From Dasypus novemcinctus (taxonomy: Eukaryota > Chordata > Mammalia > Cingulata > Dasypodidae), in contig NC_080673.1 of the NCBI RefSeq assembly GCF_030445035.2, positions 203,442,726 through 203,506,725 on the forward strand: DNA of 64,000 nt, given 5' to 3'. Positions 43,925 through 55,495 of this stretch are shown piece after piece (within the stretch, counting starts at the first letter, position 1; each line of letters begins with the position of its first letter). A model generated the notes under the pieces. That model was not told the origin of the DNA, searched no databases, and saw nothing but the letters and a program-made list of their open reading frames with translations. A program made the position numbers and the translations under genes.

Positions 43925-44032
43925 CGAGCCCTTAGCCCATGTCCCTCCTCCCCTCCTCCTCCCTCCCTCTCTCCTTCTCTCCCTCCCTCCTCCCTCCCCC
44001 CCTCTTCCCTCCCTCTCTGGTTCTTTTCCTCT
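43925..44032. repeat. CT-rich polypyrimidine tract
   Basis: Over 100 bp of nearly pure CCTCCCTC/TCTCCTTC on the + strand. Confidence 0.85.
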
Positions 44033-45703
44033 AAATTCAAGCTGTAAAAGAATTCCCAGGCTGCTCTGAGATGCCAAGAAACTGCAGCCTCTTGGAAAAC
44101 AAATGATCACCAGGGATCCCTCGGTCCCACCATAGGGAGGGGCTGGGGAAAGACACCCCTCAGGTCCCCCTCTCCCCCCACTTCCCCCAAAGGCAGGCCC
44201 GGCCCCCAGCGGGGTCCAGACGGGCCCTTTTCCGTGGGGGCCGGTTTTGTCCCACGGCAGATGGCAAGGGGGTGCTGCTGGGCTGGGAAAGGGGAGGGAG
44301 GGGTTGAGCAGCAGGGAGGGGAGGGACCCTCGTCCTTTCCAGCCCCTCACCAGCCTGTGAGCCGTCCCCGCATCCGCCTGGGGGGCAGGGACGGCTGATG
44401 GACGGAGGCGGAGACTGGACCTGCCCGCAGAGGCCACCGGGGTCAGCTTGCAGCAGGGCCCCTGGGCAGGTCCCCGTGGGCTGGAGCCTGCGGGAGACTC
44501 GTCCTTGGAGGCCGGGCCTGCAGGGCCCCCGCCCCGTGTCCTTTCCCTTTTCCACCCCCTCCATCCTGTCGCACCTGCTCAGGAGGGGCAGGGCCCCTGG
44601 GCCAGGTCTACCCGGCCACTTCCTGGGGCGTGATGGCGGCGGGCTGACCGTGCCTCGCGGCGCAATCCTGTCGGAAAGGGGGTCTTGGAAGATGCGACTG
44701 GCTAAGACGAGGCCCCGCTGGGGCAGGCAGGGCCTGCAGCCAATATGCCTGGGATGCTTAAGAGGAGAGGACATTTGGACAGTCAGTAGGACAAAGGGAC
44801 AGTCACATGATGGAAGCAGAGACTGAGTTGTACTGCAAGCCGGGGATTGCCAGCAGGCCATCTCTGGAGCCCCACGGGCTTCAGACGAAGCGCGTCCCCG
44901 CTGACCCCTGGATTTGGGACTTCTGGCCTCCCAAGGCTATGAGACAGGATGCTGCTGAGGTGTGGCCTCCCAGCCTGTGGTCACGGGACACTAGCACAGT
45001 GCTCTTAGGCCACTCACGTCTCCTCCATGAGCCTTAACGCCCTCGTCTCTAAGCTGGAAATGGTGTCTCCCCCTCGGCTGAGCTTTGCCGCTGTGAGTCC
45101 CCGGCCTCAGCTGCTGAAATGCAGGTTGATCTCGTGCTCACGTGCCTTGTCTGGGGGCTCTGCTTCGTGTCAGCCTTACCCCGGATCTAAGGCTGCCTCC
45201 CCCAAAAGCTGACTCTGAGTTAAAGCTTCCCGTTGAGCAGCTTACATGGGAGATTACCCCAGGAGGTGCCGGGAGGGGAGAAGAGTGGGGCACCCTGATG
45301 GGCCCCTGGGGCCCCTGGGAGGTGATGTAGACTCCGCCTTTGAGTTGTCCAAGGGCAGGGACAGTGGGGACAGGCCTGTTTACCGAGGGCTGGAGGCTGC
45401 CCCTGGAGGTGGGCGCTCCAGCCCTTTTGGCTTGCTCTGCACACAGACATGGGCCACACACCAGCATGCCTGGGAGCCAATGGGACCCTACATGCTGGAG
45501 CCAGGTGGATGGAAGGCTGCTCTGTGGAGCATCACCAGTGACCTTCCAGAAGAAAGGATGACAGGTCATGCACTGGCCTTTCAAGCTTCCGCCAGAAGTA
45601 ACAGGTTCCTTCCACCCATATTTTATTGGCCAAAGCCAGTCACATGCCCTTGAGTGTTCCAAGATGGGAACAGGGGAGAGGTGAGGTTTAAGTTAAATGT
45701 GAC
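44033..45703. other. Unique DNA with MLT1-like and MIR-like patches
   Basis: 44820-44960 resembles an MLT1 LTR (GGATTTGGGACTTCTGGCCTC, then GGCTATGAGACAGG). 45005-45075 is MIR-like. No gene recognised. Confidence 0.4.
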
Positions 45704-46380
45704 GTCCTTCTCTCTGATTCATTGGTCTTATCCATGTCAGCCAACAGGGAGAAGATTGTCAACCACCACAGCAGGAAACCTAGAGCGCCTACAACTGCAA
45801 GCAGGAGAATTGCATCCATCATCCATGTGGGATCTAAGCCCCCTCTTGATCTAGAGGTGGAGTGGACATCACCATCCCAGGGTCCACAGGATGCAGGAAT
45901 AAAATATGGGCTAGAGTGCACTTACTAATATTCTACTATAAAACTATTGTGACAAGTAATAGAAGAAATTTTAGTATCGAGGTGGAGAAAGTGGTCACAA
46001 TAGGTGCTGAGGGCAGGGAGAGGGAAGAAAAGATGTAATGTGGGGGCATTTTTGGGATTTTGAGTTGTCCTAAATGGTATTGCAGGTACAGATGCTGGAC
46101 TTTATATATCCTGCCATAACCCACTGAATGTACCGGGGGAGAGTGTGAACTACAGGGTAAACTATTATCTGTGTAGTGCCACAGTGCCCCAAATTGTGTT
46201 CACTGAGTTCAATGAGTGTGCCACAATAATGGACGAGGTTGTTGGTGTGGGAGGAGTGGGCTGGGAGGTGGGGGGTATATAGGAACCTTTATATTTTTTA
46301 ATGTAACATTTTTTGTGTGATGTATATATCTTCAAAAAAATTCAATTTACAAAAAATAAAAATAAATAAATAAATAAATA
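45704..46380 (+). mobile_element. 'gaggtcc' family retroelement
   Basis: Plus-oriented, 5' truncated copy beginning near GTCCTTCTCTCTGATTCATTGG and ending AATGTAACATTTTTTGTGTG plus AAATAAATAAATA. Duplication AAATGTGAC flanks it (45695-45703 and 46381-46389, the first in TTAAATGTGACG). Confidence 0.85.
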
Positions 46381-46804
46381 AAATGTGACAAAAAGAAGAA
46401 AACTTGTAGCTTAAGGGCCTGATGCTAAGTAGGGGCCTAGTAAATATGTTTCTTTTTTGGCATTAATTCAGCCAACATTTCTGAGCTCCTTTGGGGGAGC
46501 AGGCACGGATTCAGGTCTAATTCCTGCCTTCTCTGAGCCACGGGTAGAGGGAGATGGATTTGAAAACAGGTTGTTGCAATGCTCTGTGGCAAGCGTGACA
46601 GCTGAGGTTAGTACTCTGAAATCACAGAGGAGGGTATCATAATGATCTTCTTAGAGGAGGTATATTTGAATGGGGTTTGAAGGATGGGTAGGAGTTCTTC
46701 AGGTGGAGAAAGGGTCTAAATAAAAAGGTAAATCTTCCTCTTGAGGTAATATACTGTCATAACTCAGAGGTGCCTAAAATTTTGCAGTTTATAGTGGACT
46801 TTCA
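46381..46804. other. Unassigned; L2-like patch
   Basis: 46465-46600 resembles an L2/MIR-type ancient repeat (CAGCCAACATTTCTGAGCTCC). No gene. Confidence 0.35.
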
Positions 46805-48615
46805 CATAGCTATGTTCATTTAAAGCATGCAACAGCTCTTTGTGGTATTATTATCCCCATTTTACTTTATTTTATTTTATTTTATTTTTTTGTTTGTTTA
46901 TTTATTAATGAATTTTGGATAACTTTTATCTTGACAAAATTTTATAATTACAGAGAAGTGGCAAAAAGAGTATAAAGAACATTCGTGTATCCCTTTACCC
47001 AAATAAAGGGCATACAGATATCATTATTTTATTAATGTTTCTCTCCATTTGCTTTATTATTCCTCTCTATTGATATGTATATACACACTAATTCTTTTCT
47101 GAAGCAGATGTATTATTTCATCAAACCTGCAACTGACTAGTTGCAGACACAATGTCTCCTTACTTAAACACTTCAATATTTCCTAAGAACAAGGACATTC
47201 TTTTTTTTTTTTTTAAATATTTATTTATTATTATTATTTTTTAATTACATTAAAAAAAAAAATGAGGTCCCATTCAACCCCACCGTCCCCCGCCCCCCAC
47301 TCCCCCCACAGCAACACTCTCTCCCATCATCGTGATACATCCATTGCACCTGGTAAGTTCATCTCTGAGCATCACTGCACCCCATACTCAATGGTCCACA
47401 TCATAGCCCAGACTCTCTCACGTTCCATCCAGTGGGCCCTGGGGGGATCTACAGTGTCCCGTAATTGTCCGTGAAGCACTATCCAGGACAACTCCACGTC
47501 CCGAAAACGCCTCCACATCTCATCTCTTCCTCCCGTTCCCCACACCCAGCAGCCCCCATGGCTACCGTTCCCACACCCATTTCACATTTCCTCTGTGGAC
47601 ATTGGATTGGTTGTGTCCATTGCACACCTATGTCAAGTGAGGGCTTAGATTCCACATGGGTACTGGATGCACTCTTCCCGCTTCTAGTTGTAGACACTCT
47701 AGGCTCCATGTTGTGGTGGTTGACCTTCTTCAACTCCATGTTAGCTGAGTGGAGTAAGTCCAATAAGTCAAAGTGTAGGAGCTGAAGTCTGTTGAGGCTC
47801 TGGGCCTGGGTGTCATATTATCAGTCCAGAGATTCAAATCCCCTACATATATCTTAAACTCAGCACCAACTACAATTCCAATAAAGTAGCATGCAAGTCT
47901 TGTGAAAAGAGATCCCCTCTGAGTCCATTTCCATCACGCAGAAACACCAGCTCCAAAGAAGGGCCATCTGTCATGGCAGTGAACCCCTTCTGCCATGACC
48001 ATAGAACCCGTGGGTCTCTTTATCCCTCAAAAGAACCAATACCTGGGGTTGTATCTACCTTATCTGTCTCTTAGACTCTGTTCAGTTGTACATAGGGGTA
48101 TTCCTTCTGACAACCTCCAGACTCTTTTTTAGAGACTCACAGCCTTATAATCTCATTTCTCCTTTCCATTTCCCCCTTACATTAGGTCAAACCGCTTCCC
48201 GAAGTCATGTTATTATTTGTAGACAGGTATATTCTGCTGTTCCGCATTGAATCTTTAATTTAAGGTCATTTTATAGTTGCTTCTTCAGCTGGTATGTGGT
48301 AGTGATCCCTCGGTGCCAGGGAGGCTCATCCCCGGGTGTCGTGTCCCACGCTGGGGGGAATGCATCACATCTACACGCTGAGTTTGGCTGTGAGAGTTAT
48401 TATCCCCATTTTATGGATGAGGAGACCCAAGGCTCAGAGTGATTTATTCCGTTTTCTACGGTGGCACAGTTAGAGGTCAACTAAGGATTTCAAACTCTGG
48501 CCCATCCCCTCACTAGCTGTGTGACTTTGGATGTCACATCTCACCTCTGAGACTCAGTTTCTCATCTCTAAATAGGGAAAAGTGTATCCTGCCAGGCCTG
48601 ACCCACAGGGTTGTT
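46805..48615 (-). repeat. MIR SINE split by a retroelement
   Basis: 46805-46864 and 48397-48615 join into an antisense MIR (TATTATCCCCATTTTATGGATGAGG, then GGCACAGTTAGAGGTC, then AGCTGTGTGACTTTGGATG in a mixed-orientation old element) with the insertion removed. Confidence 0.7.
46865..48396 (-). mobile_element. 'gaggtcc' retroelement with extra 3' sequence
   Basis: The 17-bp perfect duplication TTATTATCCCCATTTTA (46848-46864 and 48397-48413) flanks a 1532-bp insert. Minus strand: full-length family copy starting CTCACAGCCAAACTCAGC at 48396, its A-rich end at about 47205-47255, then about 340 bp of L1-3'-UTR-like sequence, then a terminal AAAATAAAATAAAATAAAG tail at 46865-46890. The extra piece looks like a 3' transduction. 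Confidence 0.82.
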
Positions 48616-49079
48616 GTATGTCTCTGATGAGAAAGTGGATGTGGAACAGAAGGCCCTCTGCCAGTGTCCTGGGCTGCTATGACACAACGCCTTCTCTTTC
48701 TGTGCTCTTGATTTTGAAGTGCTGGTGTGCCCAGCTCCCACCTGCAGCTTTTGCCCATTTTCATGAATCACATGCTATTTTTGTTTCCTCTGCTGGTGAA
48801 GTTCAGTGTGTAAACATTTTTAAAAAAATTGGTGATGAGTTAAAGGGCACAGTCTTCCATTGGGAGACTCCAGGGGAAACATGGAGAACTACACAAGTGG
48901 AGCTTTTAAGGCCACCAGGGTTGCCTCTCTGCGTCTGTCTGCTTCTGTCCAACCTCATAGCCACCGCCCTGGACCAAGCCACTATCATCACTTCCCTGGA
49001 TGCCTGGGGCAGCTTCTATCTACCTCCCTGCTTAGTCTCTCTCTTCTAACCCATCCTGCAGGCAGTGGCCTGAGGCATT
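48616..49079. other. Unassigned
   Basis: No gene or repeat recognised. Confidence 0.35.
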
Positions 49080-50290
49080 TTTCTAAAAGGCAGATCTGAC
49101 CTTGACAAACACCTGCTTACGACCCTTCAGTGCCTCCCTATTGTTTTTATAATAAAAGACCTCTACTTTACATGAATTAAAGGCTCCAGCAAGATATGGC
49201 CCTTATTTTCCTCTTCAACATTACCTCCCTGATTTATGCTCTCAACTCCAGCCAGACTGAATAGATTTTGGCTCTGGGCCTACACATGCTTTTGACTCCA
49301 TATGAAACCCTGTCTGTACCCTCCCCTCTCCCCTTCTCTGTTTCAGTCTCTTATTTATTTATTTATTATTTATTTTTCTCTCTTTATTTAAAAAAATGGT
49401 ACATTCAAAAAATATAAGAGGTCCCCATATACCCCCCACCTCCCTCACCCCACTCCTCCCACATCAACAACCTCTTTCATCATTGTGGCACATTCATTGC
49501 ATTTGGTGAATATAATTTGGAGCACTGTTGCACCCCATGGATAGTGGTTTACATTGTAGTTCACACTCTCCCCCAGTCCACCCAGTGGGCCATGGCAGGA
49601 CATACAATATCCAGCATCTGTCCCTGCACTACCACCCAGGACAACTCCAAGTCCTGAAAATGCCCCCATATCATATCTCCTCTTCCCTCTCCCTACCCTC
49701 AGCATCTACTGTGGCCACTTTCTCCACATCCATGCTACAATTTTTTCCATTACTAATCACAATAGTTCCATAGTAGAATATCAGTAAGTCCACTCTAGTC
49801 CATACTCTATTCCTCCATCCTGTGGACTCTGGGATGGCACATGGCTCTGGAGTTCAGTGCCATGTCAGTTGGCCCTACTTTGGAGTTTGTGTTCCTGAGT
49901 ATGATGGAGTTGGACTCAGATGTGACCTTTCTACACATGCCTCTTCTGTCACTTTTACTGAACCTGTGGTTGGGGCTGGGGTTGGTGTATACTTAGGAAA
50001 CTTAAATCTCTGGACTGTCCATGTGACAGCCAGGCCCTGAGCCTCAGCAGACTTGCAACTCCTACCCTCTGGTTTATTGGACTTACCCAGGCCAGCTAAC
50101 AGGGAGGTGAAGAAGGTCAACCACCACACCAGGGAGCCAAGAGTGCCTACACTGTAAGCAGGAGAATTGCACCCACCATCCATGTGGAATCTAAGCCCCC
50201 TCTCAGTCTCTTAGTTAAAGACAACTTCCCCTGGGATGCCTCCCCAGTCCCCCTTCCCAGGCTGGATTAGGGGCTTCTCTTTGCACATGG
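49080..50290. repeat. L2 LINE fragment, split by a retroelement
   Basis: 49080-49353 (CAGATCTGACCTTGACAAAC, CCTTCAGTGCCTCCCTATTG) and 50204-50290 (ACTTCCCCTGGGATGCCTCC) are consecutive parts of one L2-like remnant. Confidence 0.65.
49354..50203 (-). mobile_element. 'gaggtcc' retroelement with 5' inversion
   Basis: The 3' part lies in minus orientation (49354 to about 49836, motif ATAAGAGGTCCCCATA), while the 5' part is in plus orientation (about 49837-50203, GGGGTTGGTGTATACTTAGG..TCTAAGCCCCCTCT). The junction lies within GGGATGGCAC. Duplication CAGTCTCTTA flanks the whole (49344-49353 and 50204-50213). This is the classic twin-priming structure. Confidence 0.85.
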
Positions 50291-50324
50291 TTCCTGTGTG
50301 TCCTTCATGCCCAGGAGAGGATGG

Positions 50325-50545
50325 AACAATGTGTGGCAGAGAAGAAGACTCTGAGCCAGGCTGCATGGGTTCCAATCCCAGCTCTGGCTCAAATAAGCTG
50401 TGAGACCTTGGTGAGCCCTTAACATCTTGGCTCCTCAGCTTCTGTACACTGGAGATAATTCTAGCATCTACCTAATGGGACAGTTGTGGGGGTGAAGTGA
50501 CATGATAAGGCATGGGAAGGGCTTGGCCTGTGGCCATCACCCCGT
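50325..50545 (+). repeat. MIR SINE
   Basis: Well preserved order: GGGTTCCAATCCCAGCTCTG, AGCTGTGAGACCTTGG, ATCTACCTAATGGGACAG, GGCATGGGAAGGGCTTGGC. Confidence 0.8.
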
Positions 50546-50900
50546 GAGTGTCCATTGGTCTTTGCATGAGTCCCAGTGCAAAGCTGTGCCTGGCCTGGGC
50601 AAGGCTTCAAGAAACATTTGCAGCCAGCCTCAGTGTTGCTGTCCATCTTCCCACACTAGACCATGCACTCCCAGGAGGCAAGGGCTGTGTCCAGTTTATT
50701 CCCATGGTGTCACCTTCACCTGCTCCAGGTTCACTATGTGTCTGCTGAGTATACGTAGTACATGGTATTGTCCACTTTACTGCCTTGTTGTAGGCTGTAG
50801 TTGCAGCGTAGGGTCTGTAACGGGACTAGAGGACACCTCAGGCCTTCTGTGCATGGCTGGGAAGCAGGGCCTTTTGAGGATTATCTTCCGATGCTTAAAA
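50546..50900. other. L2-like remnant then unassigned
   Basis: 50650-50775 resembles the L2 3' end (CAGGAGGCAAGGGCTGTGTC). Nothing else recognised. Confidence 0.4.
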
Positions 50901-50913
50901 GTGATTTGTGTGG

Positions 50914-51319
50914 CGGTGGACTTGGCCCAGTGGTTAGGGCATCCATCTACCACATGGGAGGTCCGCGGTTCAAACCCCAGACCTCCTTGACCCTTGTGGA
51001 GCTGGCCCATGTGCAGTGCTGATGACGCAAGGAGTGCCCTGCTACGCAGGGTTGTCCCCCGCGTAGGGGAGCCCCACGCGCAAGGAGTGCGCCCCGTAAG
51101 GAGAGCTGCCCAGTGCGAAAGAAAGTGCAGACTGCCCAGGAATTGTGCCACCCACACAGAGCTGACACACCAAGATGACGCAACAAGAAAAGAGACACAG
51201 ATTTCCGTGCTGCTGACAACAACAGAAGCAGACAAAGAAATAAGACGCAGCAAATAGACACAGAGAACAGACAACCAGGGTGGGGGGTGGGGGAGAGAAA
51301 TAAATCTTTTTAAAAAAAA
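50914..51319 (+). mobile_element. DAS SINE (TGGCCCAGTGG class)
   Basis: Head GGACTTGGCCCAGTGGTTAG, B box GGTTCAAACCCC, tail AAATAAATCTTTTTAAAA. Perfect 13-bp duplication AGTGATTTGTGTG (50901-50913 and 51320-51332). Confidence 0.93.
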
Positions 51320-51394
51320 AGTGATTTGTGTGCACAACCCCTGATGGCATTCCCCATCCCAGTCTCTCCTTGGTCAGCACCGAGCTAAACCTCA

Positions 51395-51868
51395 CATTCA
51401 TTCATTCACTCATCAAACATTTGTTTAACACCTGGCTTGGGTGTTGGCACTTGGGGTGCAGAGGGGAGTGAGCCCCAACCCTGCCCTTCTGTTATGGTCT
51501 TATGGGGCTGCAAAACAGAGCAGTCATTCCAGCTCATCTCCAGGGTGGGCACCAGAGGCGTGTGACAATGCAGGTGTGAAAGGAGAGTGCAGGCTGAGAA
51601 GGTGAGGTGCGCAGGAGCCTCTGGGTGCACGTCAGTCCTTCCTGGTTGGACAATGGCCTAAATCTTCTCAGCCACACCCTGCTCTGTATAAAATGGGTTA
51701 ATATGAACCTTGCCAGGTCATTCTGGGACTGAATAAAAAAGTGGCTGGGTGAGGGCTTTGCATCAATTTAGCGTTATTGAATCCAAGTTTCTGTAAATGA
51801 AAGCGTCTTGTTTAAAGTTATTTTTTAGATTACAAAACTGAAACTTGTGCATTAAAAAAAGATGAATC
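51395..51868. other. L2-like start, then unassigned
   Basis: 51395-51480 has the ATTCATTCATTCACTCATCAA..GGTGTTGGCACTTGGGG pattern of L2/MIR-type repeats. The rest is unassigned. Confidence 0.4.
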
Positions 51869-52622
51869 TGGAAATGGTGTTTATGTGTGATGAATCTGGA
51901 CTCAGATGGGATCTCCCTTCATAAGACTTTCATACTAATCTGCTGGAGGTGCAGTTAACGTTGGGGTTTAAGATATAGTTAGGGGATTTGAATCTCTGGA
52001 CTGATAATGTGATAGCCAGGTCCTGAGCCTCAACAGACTCCAGCACCTACAATCTGATTTATTGGACTTACCACACTCAGCTAAGATGGAGTTGAAGAAG
52101 GACAACCACCACACCATGGAGCCTAGAGTGATTACAACTGAAAATGGGAGGATGGCAGCCAGCATCCATGTGGAATCTGAGCCTCCTCTTGACATAGAGG
52201 TGCAATGGACACAACCAATCCAATGTCCACATAGAAGAGGTGGCATTGGATTGGGAAAAGTGGACATGGTGGACGATGGGTATGGGGAAAGGCAGGAAGA
52301 GATGAGATGTGGAGGCGTATTTGGGACGTGGAGCTGCCCTGGATGGCGCCTCGGGGGTAATCACCGGACATCGTGGATCCTCACAGGGCCCACTGGATGG
52401 AATGGAGGAGAGTATGGGCCATGATGTGGACCATTGTCTATGAGGTGCAGAGGTGCCCAAAGATGTACTTACCAAATCCAATGGATGTGTCATGATGATG
52501 GGAACGAGTGTTGTTGGGGGGGGAGAGGGGGGGTGGGGGGGTGGGGTTGAATGGGACCTCACATATATATTTTTAATGTAATATTATTACAAAGTCAATA
52601 AAAAAATAAAAAAAAAATAAAA
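51869..52622 (+). mobile_element. 'gaggtcc' family retroelement
   Basis: Plus-oriented copy truncated within the 5' third (GTGTGATGAATCTGGACTC start region) and ending TTTTTAATGTAATATT plus a long A-rich tail. Duplication AAAAAAGATGAATC flanks it (51855-51868 and 52623-52636). Confidence 0.85.
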
Positions 52623-52717
52623 AAAAAAGATGAATCACATGGAAGTTTATAAAATAAAATGTGAAAGGGCCCTCTATGCGTTCCAAAGGTCATAGCTGTT
52701 AACTTTTTTTTAAAGAC

Positions 52718-53144
52718 ATGATTTTTTTTAAGATTTATTTTTATTTATTTCTCTCCCCTCCCCCCCTCCCCTCCACCCCTCCCAGTTGTCTGCTCTCTGT
52801 GTCCATTCTCTGTGTGCTTTTCTGTGTCTGCTTATATTCTTGTCAGTGGCCTGGGAATCTGTGTGTCTTTTTGTTGCATCATCTTGGTGTGTCAGCTCTC
52901 CGTGTGTGCGGCACCATTCTTGGGCAGGCTGCATTCTCCCTCGCACTGGGCGGCTCTCCTTACTAGGCGCACTCCTTGCGCGTGGGGCTCCTCTACGCAG
53001 GGGACACCCCTGCGTGGCACGGCACTCCTTGCGAGCATCAGCACTGCGCATGGGCCAGCTGCATACGGGTCAAGGAGGCCCAGGGTTTGAACCCTGGACT
53101 TCCCATGTGGTAGATGGATGCCCTAACCCCTGGGCCAAGTCTGA
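52718..53144 (-). mobile_element. DAS SINE (TGGCCCAGTGG class)
   Basis: Reverse-oriented SINE with T-rich start at 52725 and head ending near 53144 (minus-strand TTGGCCCAGGGGTTAGGGC). Confidence 0.9.
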
Positions 53145-53363
53145 GTCCCTGAAATAGTTTTAGAAGAGCTGAACGTCAGTCTTCTCTAATGCTAACATCA
53201 AGTCACATTTTAGGATCCTTATTTTTAAAGTTAAATAGGCAATGCACAACCATGATATAACAGTCAAAAGGCACAAGAGGTGCACACTGAGAAGCCAGCC
53301 CCTGGCCCCCGTCACGTTGACTCCCTCAGTCACAACCCAATGCCTCTCGACACCCCCTGGGAG

Positions 53364-53996
53364 CAGGGTTGCCGTCTAAAATGCAGGAGGCCCAGTGTGC
53401 TGGTGACATTCAGGTGGCAACTCCGCCAGGTCACGCCTGGTTGTTGCTGTAAGGGTATTTTGTGGGTTGGAGTCAGGCCAGTTGGTTGCAGGTATGGCTG
53501 ATTGCATCTACAATCAACAAAGGAGATTGCCTTCAGCGACGAGAGACAGCGCCTCATCGGATCAGCTGGAGGTTGTTAAGGGAGAACTGATGAATCCAGC
53601 AGTCAGGAGGAAACCTTTCCATCTCACTTCAGCCAGCCAGCTGCATCTGGAGAATTCATCAGAATTCCCAGCTGGTGGCCTGCCTTAGGAATTTGCATTT
53701 GCCGGTCCTCACGGTTGCGTGAGTCAATTCCTGTAACAAATCTCTTTATATTTATATTATTTATATAAGGTCCTGCACTGTATATTTAATATATATCTCC
53801 TGTTGGTTCTGTTTCCCTGGAGAACCCTAATACACCCAAATAAATTTGAATTTCAGATAAATAGTGAATACTTTTTAGTACAAGTATGTCCCAAATTTTG
53901 CATGGGATATACTTATACCCCAAATTTTGTTGTGCATCTGAAATTCAAATTTGATTAGGTATCCTGCATTTTTATTTGCTAACTCTGACAACCCCA
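53364..53996. mobile_element. Palindromic DNA transposon (MITE-like), split by LTR
   Basis: Terminal inverted repeats: left CAGGGTTGCC at 53364 and right end near 53996 (reverse TGGGGTTGTC). Perfect inner inverted arms AAATTTGAATTTCAGAT at 53842-53858 and 53936-53952. An 8-bp duplication, CCTGGGAG/CCTGGGAA, flanks it (53356-53363 and 53997-54004), the length made by hAT transposases. The LTR at 53396-53834 interrupts the left arm. Non-coding. Confidence 0.65.
53396..53834 (+). mobile_element. Solo ERVL-type LTR in the DNA transposon
   Basis: Starts TGTGCTGGTGACATTC and ends CTGGAGAACCCTAATACA, the same family as 14453-14880. Five-base flanks CCCAG (53391-53395) and CCCAA (53835-53839) differ by one transition. 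Confidence 0.72.
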
Positions 53997-55495
53997 CCTG
54001 GGAAGGAAAGGAACCTAGAGGGAGAGCCTCAGCTTTGAGACTCAAACCAGCAAATCACTTACTAGGAGAGGTCAACTGCTTCCAGCCTGCAGTTCTGGGC
54101 GGGTGTATTCATTCCTAGCAAATTGTTTCCGCATATCGCAGTTCCCAAGGAGCCAAGAGGACATACAAAAAAGCAGGCCCTCCCCGCAGCACTCTCTGCA
54201 GCTCCCCACTCTGAAATGTCGGCCCCACGAGACCGGGGAGCCTGCTTTATTGCCAGGGCCCAGAGCACATAAGCTTTTGATAAATATTTATTAAATACAC
54301 GACCCTGAAAATGTGTACCAAGCACGAGCAATTTCAGCCTGGCGAGAGGGGAATGTCATTGAATTCAAAACCTCCCTTTCTTGGGTAATCGTAGAGGAAA
54401 ATCTCGCAGGGACCTGTGTGTAGGTTGGATTACATCTGTCAATTACTGATCACCGATATCGGCTCGGTTTCCCCTTGCTTTATCAATGGACATGGTCTGC
54501 TGTGCCCAGGGGATGCTGGGATATCCGCCAGGCAAATGTGGTCTCCTGGGGGTGGAGATAACTTTACTCTCCTGTGCTAGCCTGGCCTCCCTCTCTCGAC
54601 TTGGTGAGCTTTTGTGGGTGGAAGGCTCAGATTTGCACAAGTTGGCATCCGTGCGGTCCTGTTAGCCTCTGCCTGCACGCGGGGCTCCTGTTCCTAAAGG
54701 AAAGCCCTTGCCCGAACTTTCCACAGTTTGTGGGTGTATAAAGAAGGGCAGACGGGGGAGAAGGGGCCAGAGCGGCCTCCGTGTGTGCAGGGCTTGTCTC
54801 TGAGCGAGGCAGCGGCTCCGTTTGCACGCACGGCACACGTGGGAAGTTGCTGCGTGTGGCAATTGCCTGAATAACGCAGTGAGCCCAGAGGTGGGTCCCT
54901 CACGCTCTCTCATTAGAAAGGCGCCGTCCTCTGAGCGTAGCACACTGGTGCACCCCGCGTGTGTCCCCAGCTGGGACCTGGCAAACGCAAATGCCAATTT
55001 CAGCACCTCCGGGGGTTTAGAGTTGCTGAGATGTGTGTGTGAGGGGGCGTGTGGGGGAAGGGGAACTCGGCCGAGGCTGGGCGTGCTTCATGGGGCGTCT
55101 CCTGCTTCGGGGCCCCTGCCCGCACCCTCTGCACACTGAGTCCCTGTCGTCTGGCCGGTGCCTCCTCCCACACCCGGGTCTGGAAACCCGTCCCTCTGGG
55201 CAGTGGGAGAAAACCGAGAGTTTCCAGCAACAGCCAGCCTGACCCACGACGAGGGCCTTGGCGGGGCAGGTGGCGTCATTTCCCCGGAAAGCGGGCGGCT
55301 CGGGCAGTGCCCGCGGTCCCTGCTGCCAATGTAGAAGGCCCTTCCAGGCACGAGCGCCCTGAGCCGCAGCGCCCACGCGCGGGAGACCCGGGGCACCTCC
55401 GCTCCCCGCTTGTCTGCCTGGCACCCTGACTCTGGGAGCTTCTGGGTGACTCTGGGGTACCCAGTCAATCGACAGGCCAACGGGAGCGCCCCAAG
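53997..55495. other. Unique DNA, no gene identified
   Basis: Mixed composition rising to GC-rich near 55050-55440. No exon or repeat recognised. A short MIR/L2-type tail is possible near 54250-54300. Confidence 0.4.
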
